A stretch of 64,000 nt of DNA from Mactromeris polynyma. Its lineage: Eukaryota; Mollusca; Bivalvia; Venerida; Mactridae. Location: contig JASFXZ010000005.1 of assembly GCA_032209605.1 (NCBI GenBank), positions 23,424,905 to 23,488,904 on the forward strand, in the 5' to 3' direction. Under the pieces are notes generated by a model. The model was not told where the DNA came from and did no database searches. It was given only the letters and a program-made list of their open reading frames with translations. The stretch's first letter is position 1, and each line of letters begins with the position of its first letter. A program made the position numbers and the translations under genes. Shown here one piece after another: positions 1 to 12,100 of this stretch.

Positions 1-1004
1 GGTTACCTATATCATCAACTGTCCTTGTCACTTAAAGTGGGTCAACTTTGTGGAAAATACCGGCAATGTTACATGCCATCAAAAATAATTTTAATAATCA
101 TTTTTGCTGACGTGCATCATGAGGACATACATGTATATTATGTAACCATTATGTTTAGAGCCACGTGGATGATTTCAAGGATAGCTACAGGCTTGGTCTT
201 GGTTATACATAAATGTCACCCCATACAGCAATATACAGTAACAGGTTGATTAAAGTATGTATTATTTGAGGTTAGATTTCTTTATTTTTTTTGGAAATCC
301 AGCCAGCACTTCATGGGAGCAGGAATGCCTGTATGTGCGAAGGAGCGTTATCTTGTAAAATGCAAACCAGAGTTATGGAACTTCATTAGGGAACTCCCCA
401 CATTGCTTATCTCCCCTAGCGGTACTTTAGTCTCTGCCTTCATGAATGGATATTTATATTAAATGACAGCTACGCCATGAAAACAGTCATCCATTTATTC
501 TATTAGATTCATTTTTTCATATTATCACTCATATTGGCCTCATTTCTCTGAAAAATAACCAAATCTATATTAAGATTAATATCTAATATAAGATCAAAAC
601 TTGTGATAACAGAGGTCTCTGTTTTTAGTAAAGGAAGACCACTGAAAAGGAAACTGTCTGACTTGTTTGGTTATTTAATTAATTATGCTGAGAACTTGAG
701 TATACATGTAATTTAAAAGCCTTCTGTCTAGCAGTGGTTGAGAATCCTGCCAATAACACTATATCAAAACCTTTTAGCAAAACTAACTTAAAAATGGTCA
801 TAGTTTATAAATTTCAAAAGTTTTGCTTACACATTCTGATGTTTACCATAAATTTAACTTAAGATTTTAATCTGAATATTCATTTCAAACTACTTGTTCT
901 CCCGTTACCAAGACTTGTAACTAAAGATCTGTTTTACATAACCTTTATCTCATTTATAAGTCCCTCAAGCATCAAATGTTAACCCGAGGTATGATACATG
1001 TTAC
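1..1004. other. Catalase intron 2, left part
   Basis: This stretch lies inside the second intron of the minus-strand catalase gene. I see no exon on either strand: I looked for the haem-pocket exon that should follow exon 2 and did not find it, so it lies beyond the left edge. Short ORFs here have no recognisable motif. Confidence 0.5.
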
Positions 1005-1406
1005 TGTAACAGGCCCAACTTTTAGTGTTGTGGCCGCTATACTTTTAGTAGTGCTTAACCTTCATAATTCGGTTAATTTTTTTAGTATTTAATTTGAAAC
1101 GAAACAAATACGGCTGGTAGGGTATAACAACTAGAGCAAGTTGTCAAACCAGTTGTTTGGGTGTGTCAGCTGTGTAATGTAGACCTCGCCAGTTATTAGT
1201 GTCTTTCGAGTTCCATCATCAGTTAGTACACACGGGAGTTGTTCGGGAGTTGAGAGTGGTATCGAGGAAAGCTTATTTCCTGATGGGATTACGACGACAA
1301 AACAGAACATCCTTCCGAGTTGATTGTAACGTGTTGTAAATAAATATTGAACCCATGCAAGCGGACCTTATGGTTGTTTTTTATGGTCATTTGGCCGCAT
1401 GTAACA
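1005..1406 (+). repeat. Solo LTR of a retrotransposon (Gypsy-type size)
   Basis: A 402-bp segment begins TGTAACAGG and ends CATGTAACA, with the TG...CA ends of an LTR, and is flanked on both sides by TTAC (1001-1004 and 1407-1410), a 4-bp target duplication. An AATAAA-type polyadenylation signal sits about 60 bp before the right end, as expected in an R region. No primer-binding site, gag or pol follows, so this looks like the product of LTR-LTR recombination. Orientation is inferred from the poly(A) signal. The family is not identified. Confidence 0.6.
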
Positions 1407-1410
1407 TTAC

Positions 1411-3498
1411 TTGTATATAATAGTAATTATAAACCACATGTAGAATGTAAACTAGTCTTAAATCAAACTTTCATAACTCATTAGAAACAAAAGCGGTCAA
1501 AATTTACCACACATGTACTTAAACTGTTCATAACTCATTGTTTCATAACTAATTAACATAAATATTAATTATAAAACTGATGCTAGACTTATGTACGGGT
1601 TAAATTGTCAATACATAACAAAAATTAATTACGAAACACCATAATTAACCACCTTCAAAAGTTCATCAAACTAAACATCAGTTTTTATCATTCAAGTACC
1701 GTGTTAAACAACGCAATATCAACATTGACTTTGATAGATAAATGTTTATAGCATACATCGGTTGTGGAGGAGAGGTAGTCATTATATCTGGGTAGACAAA
1801 GTCTACGTGCTATTTATCTGAACGTCCTATATATTTCATCTAAGGTCAGAATCGTAACTTAATCTCTGTCTGTACTTGAGTATAAACTGAAGGGTATATC
1901 TGATGTGACCGTGAATACCCTATACCTGTATTACATGATTGTCTGTGCACCATTCTTACTTACAAATTTAGAATCTGATACACTTTATCAAATTGATATG
2001 CAGGTAACTGATAAAGACATCATCTCATTTAAGTAAAATTAAGCAACTAAGTTTTTCGAAATAACATGACATGTAGGTTTAAAAGTACAATTTATACAAT
2101 TTTTTCAATAAACATGGACATTTTAATTTTTTAAATATGCAACAGCATTTGTAGAGTATAACCAATGCATGCTTTCATTTCAAACCCACAATATGAAGCA
2201 TGATCATGGGACATTCTGAACGCAGTACAATGAACACATATGGGTTTTTTTATGATTATATGAACATTTCCTACACAATTATTAAACCTAAATTAAAGTT
2301 TACTGAAGTACCATAGTTCATAATGGTACATAATATATAGGTTACATTAGTATTTACAATCTGAGTATTAAGAAGGCATGCTTGTAAATAAAACTCATGA
2401 CCATATAACTTTCAAGTTTAAGATATCTATTTTTAGAAGCATGGAAGTAACAAATTATGACCTCATATCCATTAACCGAGTTATACAACATGTGAGCTGT
2501 GTAGAATGCCAAATAGACAGTTTTCTTCAAAAACAATTTAATGCAGGTTAACATCATAACCATATGAAATATTGGCAGCCATAAAAGTGTTAGAGGAGAA
2601 TTTATTGAACAAGTTTATCATAATAATCAGGTTTCTCACCAGGATTTTGAAAATAGGACTAGGAGTCCTAAAAATGTTATTGAAGAAAGTAGCAGTCTTA
2701 AAACTCTTTCTGTCAAATTTTGATTTGACAAACTTCTATTCGAATACTCTGTAACATCAGAAATAAATATCAGGTCCCGACATATGTTCTTAAATGCACA
2801 TCAACTTGAAATGTGCTATTTGAAACCATGTAATGTATTATTCAAAACGAAATTTCAGACCCAATGACTTTGAATGAACGAGGTTTAATTTTGCTGATAA
2901 CCATCACATTATTGTCTTCAATCAACCAATGTCAAGTTTGAAACACAGTTATAGGTACTTGTACATCATACAACCAGTCAGCATTTTTATCAGTTTCTAT
3001 GTAATCTACAAAGGATTTATTTTCTCTATCTTGGAAGCATGACCCACGCCCATGAAACTGGAAACTAACGCTCTAGCGGTCAAGTTTTGGAAATCTGTTT
3101 CAGTTGAATTTAGCTGCAGTCTTTTATGAATGAAAAAGATTCAAGTTTGACTACTTCTGGGCATGTTTTGTCAGATCTTCTTCAAAACGAAGTTTGGGGA
3201 AATTTTGTGTTCAATTCAAGAAAAAATGTTTTTGCCTTGCCATTTAAAACGCATTAAAACACGGCTGGGACAGAGCAGAGTCTAAACTATAAACCGGCTT
3301 AAATTACTTTACAACAAACATGTTAACAAGATGCAAAAAATTTGGATCAGACTAAATGAATGGACCATTCTTAATTATTACAATAACCTTGGTCAACGTA
3401 TTTTAGCAGGTATTAGAATATTTTTGATGATTTAAAACTATTTATGAAACACTTTCATAAGGTTTTGAACAGACATAAGTAATCAAAAACATACACAC
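1411..3498. other. Catalase intron 2, right part
   Basis: AT-rich sequence between the solo LTR and catalase exon 2. No coding exon, tRNA or intact repeat was recognised. Confidence 0.5.
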
Positions 3499-4925
3499 CT
3501 GCTCCTTTTGCATGGACCACTCTTTCTGGAATTCTTTCCCTGTTGAAATGGGCCATCTCATCAGTGAACACAAAATCTTGGAGCAATGCTGGTCCACGGG
3601 GCCCAGCTGTCATAGTAGCATTCTTGTCGCCCACTGGGCCCCCAATACCCGTGGTAAGGGCATCAGGGCTCTAAGAATAAATAAATAAAAATAAATAATT
3701 TATACAGCCTTCCATACAATTCACTATTGGGTGAATCTAAGGTTGGCACTTTATAGTTTATTCAATATGTTTACTAGACGCATGCAGATTTGTAATTGAG
3801 AAACCCAACAATTTGTTTGAAGGCAATAATACTGGATGGGATAATCACCACATACACACGTACAACTTTCACTAAGTTCTTTATGTCAAAACACCTGACT
3901 TAAACCCTTACACTATTAAAGCAAATTATGGGGGAAGTGTGCCTGCTGAGCCCACCCTAAACCCAAGTACTGAACTCTATATTGACTGAGCTAACCATGC
4001 AGGCAGCCCTGTGACCTAGTCCAAACAATTAGACAACCATGCTAGATCCTTCACGTTTACCTCAATTTTTCAATATTTGTTTTCTTATCTTTTATATTTT
4101 ACCATCATTGTCAAGCATGGAGTCTAAAAGCATCTCATCAAAAACGCATCGCAAAATCAGTCTCAACACAAATTTAAACACTAGAATTATATTATTTTAT
4201 CACATGTTTTTCGGATATATATGTCAAATGCTGCCAAAATCTTACTTAGTTACATGCATTACACCAATGAGAAATGCCAAAAAATGGCAATTATCAAGAT
4301 TTATAAACGTACGCTGAATGTCACCGCCCCCCATTACATAGAGATGTTTACTCGACTACCCATCGGATTTAAACTCAATTTGCATTATCAAGGCGAGTGC
4401 TTTATTCACGATTTTTGTTACAACTGTACCACAATTGATTATTTATAAGTTTTATTGGTGAAATATTTGATTTAATATCCATAAAATCGTCCCGACAAAA
4501 TTTCGATCGGCCGCTATACAAAAAGTGCTACCGGAAAATGACTATATCCCATATGACACTGCGTTTGACAGAAAACGTAAAATATCATCAAAAATAAAGG
4601 TAAAACGTGAAGAATACAAATGCTTGGTTATATATGTGTAGGACTATATCCTAGCTGTGACCCCACTTCTACACTTAATGTATACTACTCCAGTAAATAC
4701 TTGGAAATGTGAGCTTGAATAAATCTTGTTACATGTTTAGAACAAAACAAAACTGACATACTTTCAGGACACTTGCAACCTGAGCAGTTCAAAATTGGTC
4801 ACTTACACACTAGACAAATATTATGCTGGTGCATATGAGCAAAATGTTGTAAATAATGGCTTACTTACCCCCTGAGCCTTCTTGAACTCTTCTATCTGGT
4901 TGGTTGCCTTGTCTCTGCCAGCCAT
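3499..4925 (-). CDS. CAT: Catalase, 5' exons (partial gene)
   Basis: Haem catalase converts hydrogen peroxide to water and oxygen, normally in peroxisomes. Exon 1 (4925-4869) encodes 19 residues starting [14 protein letters not shown] and ends at a GTAAGT donor in phase 0. Exon 2 (3670-3499) follows a TTAG acceptor and runs 57 codons plus one base to a GTGTGT donor. The joined protein has the hallmark catalase N-terminal blocks: [38 protein letters not shown] and AKGAG. The His of VVHAKG is the distal catalytic histidine of the family. The rest of the gene is left of the window. The ORF is open upstream of MAGRDK in the same frame (to about 5048), but family members start at MA-R, so I treat that as 5' UTR. 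Intron 1 (3671-4868) holds only a SINE-like relic. Confidence 0.95.
3925..4018 (-). repeat. tRNA-like SINE head relic in catalase intron 1
   Basis: Read on the minus strand it contains an A-box-like TGGTTAGCTCAGTCAA followed about 30 bp later by a weak B-box-like stretch. No core domain follows. This is probably a decayed SINE head; weak evidence. Confidence 0.3.
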
Positions 4926-5048
4926 TGTTATTTTGTTCACACTGTCACAAGATAATACCGAGGGAAACTGCGATAATTTCAGCTGGTGGACGAGTTTTGT
5001 TGTGTTTGATAACAACTGACCTTGACACCGTTTGACGTTGGTTCCCAA

Positions 5049-5340
5049 TATTTCGCGGTGTAAGATATATGAGGGAACCGGCGCGAGTTATTTGTATTTC
5101 CGGTATAAATTTTAATACATCTTTGGCTGAATATACTTTACTTTGGGGTATTTTAACTTATTTATGATGTGAAGTTATCGTGCATTTATATTTTCGATTA
5201 ATGAGAATCGTAGTGTGTCTTCCAATGGCTGCTGATTACAGTGGGATGTACAATTCATCATATTTCGCGACCCTAATATTTTGCATATAAGATGCTAGCA
5301 TGTAGAACATATTTTACTCTTGCTGGAGTTTACTTTATTT
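5049..5340. promoter_or_regulatory. Presumed divergent promoter region between catalase and PRDM4
   Basis: Catalase (minus) and the PRDM4-like gene (plus) are head-to-head, with start codons 1.2 kb apart. The segment just upstream of the catalase leader is locally GC/CpG-richer (GGCGCGAG near 5078) than its surroundings. No TATA box or initiator can be assigned with confidence, and the untranslated first exon of PRDM4 was not located. Position is inference. Confidence 0.3.
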
Positions 5341-6142
5341 TTCGAGGAGAGCGCATTTGAGAAGCACTGCACTTTGTAATAATCTATCTTGTTATTTGTT
5401 TATTCATGAGTATCTGAGAGTCTACTGCAAATACTGTACATTTACATTAAATTCAATATTTCCATAATCTGAAAATGTATGATGCATTTACTATGATCTA
5501 TCACGGACATTATCATATAAACCATATATGTCCGTGGATCTATCCAATGGAATAAAATGTTCCATATAAGCCTATTATTCTGTATTTTGTTTAAATAACC
5601 TACACTTTATCAAAGTATGACACTGTATGACCAGGGTCTCCTAGTAGAGAAATACTAAAGAAATACCTAAATACACTTTAAATATATACATATAAAAACA
5701 TCTGTTTACCTTTAAAATATAAAAATAGAACTAAATTACATTATTTAGAAATCTGGAGTATAACTATAAGCATAAAATACGAAAACTTGAATTTGGTGAA
5801 TCACTCGATTCCCTGTGCTTTATTCTGACAATTATATTTTCCAATTAGCTGTTTACTTTTGCCACGGTATTTAGCATATCTATCCATGTACTCTTTCTAC
5901 AAATTGATAGATAAGATCAGCTGTTGTTTTATCTGTGCACAAGACCTTGCTGAAAAACTAAATGAAAGAATCATGCAGGTGTGTACTTAAAAGAAATGCA
6001 AAAATTGTCTGAAATCAATTTATGTTTTTTTACGTTTTCTTTTAAGTGGACATAAACTTATTTAACCTAGCAAAATTTATGTAGAAAATATTGGTGATTT
6101 ACATTCAATTTAATTCTTTCTTACAGCAGCTGTACTGATGAA

Positions 6143-9100
6143 ATGGCTGATGGTCTTACATCAATAAATGCAGCCAGTTTGACTGCAGCAGTAAAATGTT
6201 TGCTTCCTAAGCCACTTACTGACAGTAGACCCCTTGATTCACAACTGTCAGATAAAGGTATTTTTTGCACATCAGGGTTTTTTCTGCATTGAATGGACAT
6301 TTTTCTCCCAGTAGAAATTACTTAATAAGTTTGTTATTAACAATTACTAGTATTATGATATTCTTTCATTAAAGTTTCAGTCTGTTAAAAATACACATAA
6401 TTTAAATTAAGTTTAATTGTAGTGACCTTGAACATCTGCTTATTTATTCTGAAATTGGTCACCATATCCTAATTGTTTTAAAAATACCTTTGTTTTTGTT
6501 AAGGATTAAAATCTTGAATTTATAACGTTGGATTCCCATACATGTTCATTTGCGTTAACAGATAAGATATCTATCTAATAACTGGGAGATGAAGCTGCAA
6601 TGGTCAAAAGTGTTTTTGTAAAAACTCAGGGCTCGCGATAATTTTATGAAAGTCACTTGTCCCAGACTAGTGATACTTTAAAATAGACTAGCCCGAATTT
6701 TGAAACTGGTAGTCCGAAGTTATATGTCTTAACATTACCTCATATTTTGTTAAATTTTATTCGATAATGCCACGGACATGGTTTATATCTAATATGTATT
6801 AATTATTGTTGTTCAACAACCATCAAAGTACAACACAATTGGTTGTTATGAGAACTTAATACATGTAACTGGTTTAATAACATATTCTGTCCAATTGAGC
6901 ACACATCTAAATTTAACTTGAGCATCACAATCTCTACAAGAATCAAGTAACATCATTGCTAAACCTTATGTTGTTTGTGATTGGCAGGATTTTACATTTC
7001 TACGTCCCAGGAAGAAATAGAGCTATGCGAAATGTAATGTTTGTGCCGAATCGCCCGCTTTTATATTTACTCTACGAAATTTGATTAGCCGGATAAAATG
7101 TGCCGAGCGCTCTGATTGGATACTGTGACATACGACCGTTATGGTCGAGGAGGCGAGGGGCGGTGCTTGCTACACACCAAATTGTCGACATGGGGCCTGA
7201 TTCAACATCTGTTAAGATAAGAATGAGCGAAATCTGTTAATTTGTCACTTGTCCGATTAAAATAGGCTCCAAATTTAGACTAGCCCGGGACTAACTTAAT
7301 TTTACTGGCAGATAGCCCGAAACTATTTTAGACTAGTCTGGGACGTCGGGCTAGCCGATTTCGCGAGCCCTGAAACTATGTGTTAAATCAATGATCTTTT
7401 CTCTACAGGCTTGAAAGATGAAAGCCAGAAATCTAAACGTAAGAGAAAACCTCGCAAAAAGAAAAATGATGCAAAAGGAAAATCTGCTTCATCAGGGGCC
7501 AACCCCACTGAAGTTGAGTCAGCTGTTATATCTATACCTGATCAAACGCCACACACATTTGAGATGTCATTACCAGAGAACAATTCACAGATATCTCCTA
7601 TGACAATAAAACAACTCCTGTCATGTATAAGTCCTCTGACTCTTCAAGAACCTAGTAGTCATGGCGATGAATCTCATATAAACAACTTGAAATTCTCGGT
7701 GGAACATCTGTTAGTTGGTGCCCAGGATGGAAGTAGTCATTCAGGGGTGACGACTCTTGCAGGAAACAACTCTGTGAGTTTTCCTGCTGCAGAGATGCAA
7801 GCAGTTCAGACTCAGTTGGAAGAAGCAGAAATGCCTGGACATGTACAAATTAGTGCTGCACTGTTACAAAATTTGTTGCAGGTACCATATTTTAATGTTT
7901 TGTTTTTTACTGCAATAGTTTCTGACTATTCAATAATTGAGGTCATTTTTAGTATTTGAACTTCAACAGCAAATTCAAGTATATTTACGTTTTCTTGATT
8001 TTTAGATTTAATCTTTGTACAGTTAGCATATAATATCTTCTTTAGTACATTTTGTGGTCAAAATGTAATTTCTATCCATTTTTCATTACCATTTAATGTT
8101 AGTTTTGATTGTTTAATACAGAAACGGCAATAAAGCGTAAGGTTATTCATTCTGTGCTTACATATAATGTCATCATTTTTTTTCCATTGTAGGGTATCAG
8201 TAATCCCCACTTCACAGCCATACCTAGACCGTCTGACCACCCAGCGCCACTTTCAGCACCCCGACCACCGGACCAACAAGTGCCACTTTTAGCACCCGGA
8301 CAACCGGACCATCAAATGCAACTTTCAGCACCCCAACCATCTGATCAACAAGCTCCACTTCCATCAATACATCACTTTACATCTCAACCTATACAAACAC
8401 TCATACAAAGTTTGTTCCCTCAAGATACAAATCCATTACTTGGAAACTCTAGTGAATCTCATTTATCTACATCTAGTCAAGTTGTCAAAACTATTAGTCC
8501 TATATCGAGCCAGTCTGATGCTTCACCGATGTCTGTCTTGAATCAGCTGGCAAACTTAACAGCACGAGAAAATCCCCTAAGTTTACCTCCAAATGTTTCC
8601 CAAGCCCAGTCTCTGTTTCAACCAGAAATACACGCACTTCAGATGCAAGATGCTTTACAGTCCGTTCGTGAGACCAACCCTCAAAATGATTATCAGCATA
8701 TCTTCAACCAAGTAGTCAATGCAGCCGCTCGAACTTACAATGATTCTACTGCAGTATTTAAAGATGGAATGAACAAAACTGGTCAGTCAGTGATACTGGG
8801 TAACAATGGCCACCAGCAGCCTCAGGTCCAGGGTTACCCCATTCTGTTGCAGCCAACCGGTCCAGGTGGCCCCTTGCAGTTAATACCACTGGATAAAGGA
8901 ATAAATACTGACATACTGAAAGATATGGTGGAAAAAAGAGACACTACAGATATAAATGGTATGTTTTTGTTTTGAAGCGGTGTGCCTGTCCAGTTTGCAA
9001 AGCTGGTAGGCACTGGACCGTCAATCTTACGGTCATGGGTTGAAATTCCAGACATATAATCTCTGTGAAGTTTTACTCATTATAAAACATCCAAAGTCAT

Positions 9101-12100
9101 TTGTTTTCCAACTTTGATTCATTGCAGAAAGTTGTCGGTTGCATGCAAGAAATGGGAATGCTGGTTTGTTACCCAGGAATACTGATTATGTCAACTGACT
9201 TCCATATATATATCGGAAACACGGAATTCATTCTTTCAATAATGTACCGAGTAGCTTAAACTGTAGACAAAGTGTAAAACTTATTTTCTATTTTTAATAT
9301 TATAATGTCATTTATAATCAAATGACAAACATGATTTATTTTGGATCAGTATAAATTTATCTTTTACAAATGAAGAAATGGAAGGTGTCTAGATACATGT
9401 TTATCACACTTCATGGATGAACTAGTTTATAAACACGGGAATATTTTGATTCCATGTTGGTAAATATTATGTAATACAACGTAATGTGAAGTATATTACA
9501 CAGTTCGACATGTTATAGTTATCTGTGTGATGAGGTATTTTGTCCATTCATACCTCATTAATAAGACTGTATTATCTTAAACCAGTTCTTCATTTTTCCT
9601 CCATATTCTAACTCAATAATCAGACCACTTCACAACTAAGCACAGGAGATTGTCATGAGTTCTCTCACTTAATATAGTACTATATATGCATATACTATGG
9701 AAGGGATAAAGGGAGGTAACTATAGAAGGGATAAAGGTAGAGAACTTGTGACAATCTCCTGTGTTCAGAACCAATCATAGCCATATTAATTCGTTTTCAG
9801 TGTACAGTATACAATATTTATGTTATGTGTTTATTATCTAGATGCAGAGAATTCTATGAAAACTAAACTTCCGCCGAAACAGACTCCAATAAGTATTCAA
9901 CCAAAACCATCCAATCAGACGATAGAAAACCTGTTGCATGCAGTGCAGTTCAACACAGTTATAGTACCAGAATTGACGGAGAATCAAACTGAACATTCTT
10001 TTATAGCAGAAGACAGTCATATACATGCACACATCACTGGTAAACTGTTTCGGTTACTTGATATAATTTGATAATTATTGTTTCAATCATTCATGCTTGG
10101 TTATTATTCATTAGAATGTTTTCTGTACAAATGGGTGTTCTATTAGCCTACGTTTCAGACTGATGTTTGATTTCTTACAACATAACATCATCTTGCTTCA
10201 TCAAAATGTCAGCCTGGGGAAATCTGGAATTTGACTTAAAGATTGACTTGTAGCTCAATCTGAATTATTTCCTACACTGGGGGGTTAATTCAAGAACAGT
10301 CCCTCTTGCAAGATTACTATTTGTCTGAATAGAGATAAGGTTTCCACATGGAAATATTATGGAGCGATTACGGAATTACTTCATTTGTCTGTTGCTTTTC
10401 ATTTTTGGCATTAAATATAGATTTATTGAAAAAAATATTGGAATTTTCTTTGTATATTTACAGATGAGCAACCAACCACCATGGCTACTATAGATACACC
10501 AGAGCAGTGTCAGTATAATCCTTCCATTGAAACTGACGGTGAATGTCTTAATGAACAGTCTTCAACATTGAATCCCAGCATTTGTAAGTACGGTATTAGT
10601 TATTTACAAACATTTCAGCTGTTCCATGAGAAACCTGTGTTATGCTTACTGATAAGGAAATACAAATGAATATTTCAGTTATGTTGATATATATTTTGAT
10701 TAAAGAAATCTTGCACACCCTAAGTTGTGTATTTATAACTCTTCCAAAATCTGATTACGGTGTATAATTATGTTTAAAAATAACACGTTATCATTGGGCT
10801 CTGTATATTTCTATACATAATAATATATAAGTGCAACATAAGTACTGTATTTTAATGCTTTAAATTGCAAAAATATTTTGGACTATTTAAGTTAGTATTT
10901 ATCACAGCTGGTATCTTTCCATGGAAATAAAAAGCATCGAATACTTATTTTCTTAATGTAATATTATGCGGTTGATTTAATTTCCCAAAATTGAATAGCC
11001 GTTAAAATGTCAATGTTATAAAAAGTGTGTAACACTGCATTGACAAACATGTACAGGTTTACAATAAACTATTCTATTGGTTATCTGTTTGAATCTTAAA
11101 TAATTGTTTTGTTGTACAGTTTGTGTTGATTGCAACAAGTTGATGACGTCTCCATGTACAGTCCATAATACAGACTATGTGGACATGCCGGACATTCCGT
11201 ATCTCAGCCGTGCTCGAGCCTCACTGCCTCCTTGCTTTACGTTACAACAGACAGCTACCTCAGAGTTTAAAGATTTCCTAGGTAATCTTGATTTTATTTG
11301 AGCCATTGTGGATATTAGATATTGATTTCATATATATCACAATTTGATAAACACCATCGCTGACACGTCTTAGCTGCCATGTTGTGTTTTTGATCTCTGT
11401 TTTTCTGATCAAATAACAAGTGACGTGATATTGCAATAGATGAAGTAACTTGTTAAGAATGGGGTTTTACCAGCCAGATCAATTAAAATTAATTTTAGAT
11501 ATATTAAAGTTCCGTCAGACATTAAATTTTGTCTTTGTTTTCATTGAGATTCGAACATGATATTAAAGGTATATACCGCAGGATTTAAGGGAAAACCCCA
11601 TATTTATAGCTATCAGAATGAGGTCAATTGTTTTACAGTAATGTCCACTTCTATTGTGTGGAAAAAGGTTAAGATTTTTACAGATGATATAATGTTTATT
11701 TGGAATTTATGATATAAATTAATCACTACATTGATGCTCATAAATGATTGAATTTATGCTACTTCAGAAAAGTATATTTGATAAATGACATAATTTATGA
11801 CAGTTCATGAAATAGTGCCTTGTAGATTTTACTACTGGTATATATCTTTCAAGTATATTCCTGCCATGGGCCAAATAATTTTTGAGTGATATGTATCAGG
11901 TTGCTAGGTAATGAGAGCAAACATACACATTTGTAAAGTTTTGGCCTAGTCAGTTTTTGAAAATTCACTTAGTAATGTACATGTTTTACCTTAGGTGTAT
12001 GGTGTAAAGATTGCTTATCTGAAAGAACAAGATTTGGACCTATGGTTGGAAAACGTGTTCTCATGACAGTAAAGGATTATGAAGAACAAAAAGAGGGATT

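Noticed and set aside
4926..5048. N-terminal extension of catalase by 41 in-frame codons
   Set aside because: The frame is open, but catalases begin close to MA-R; the extension has no targeting character and fits a 5' UTR.
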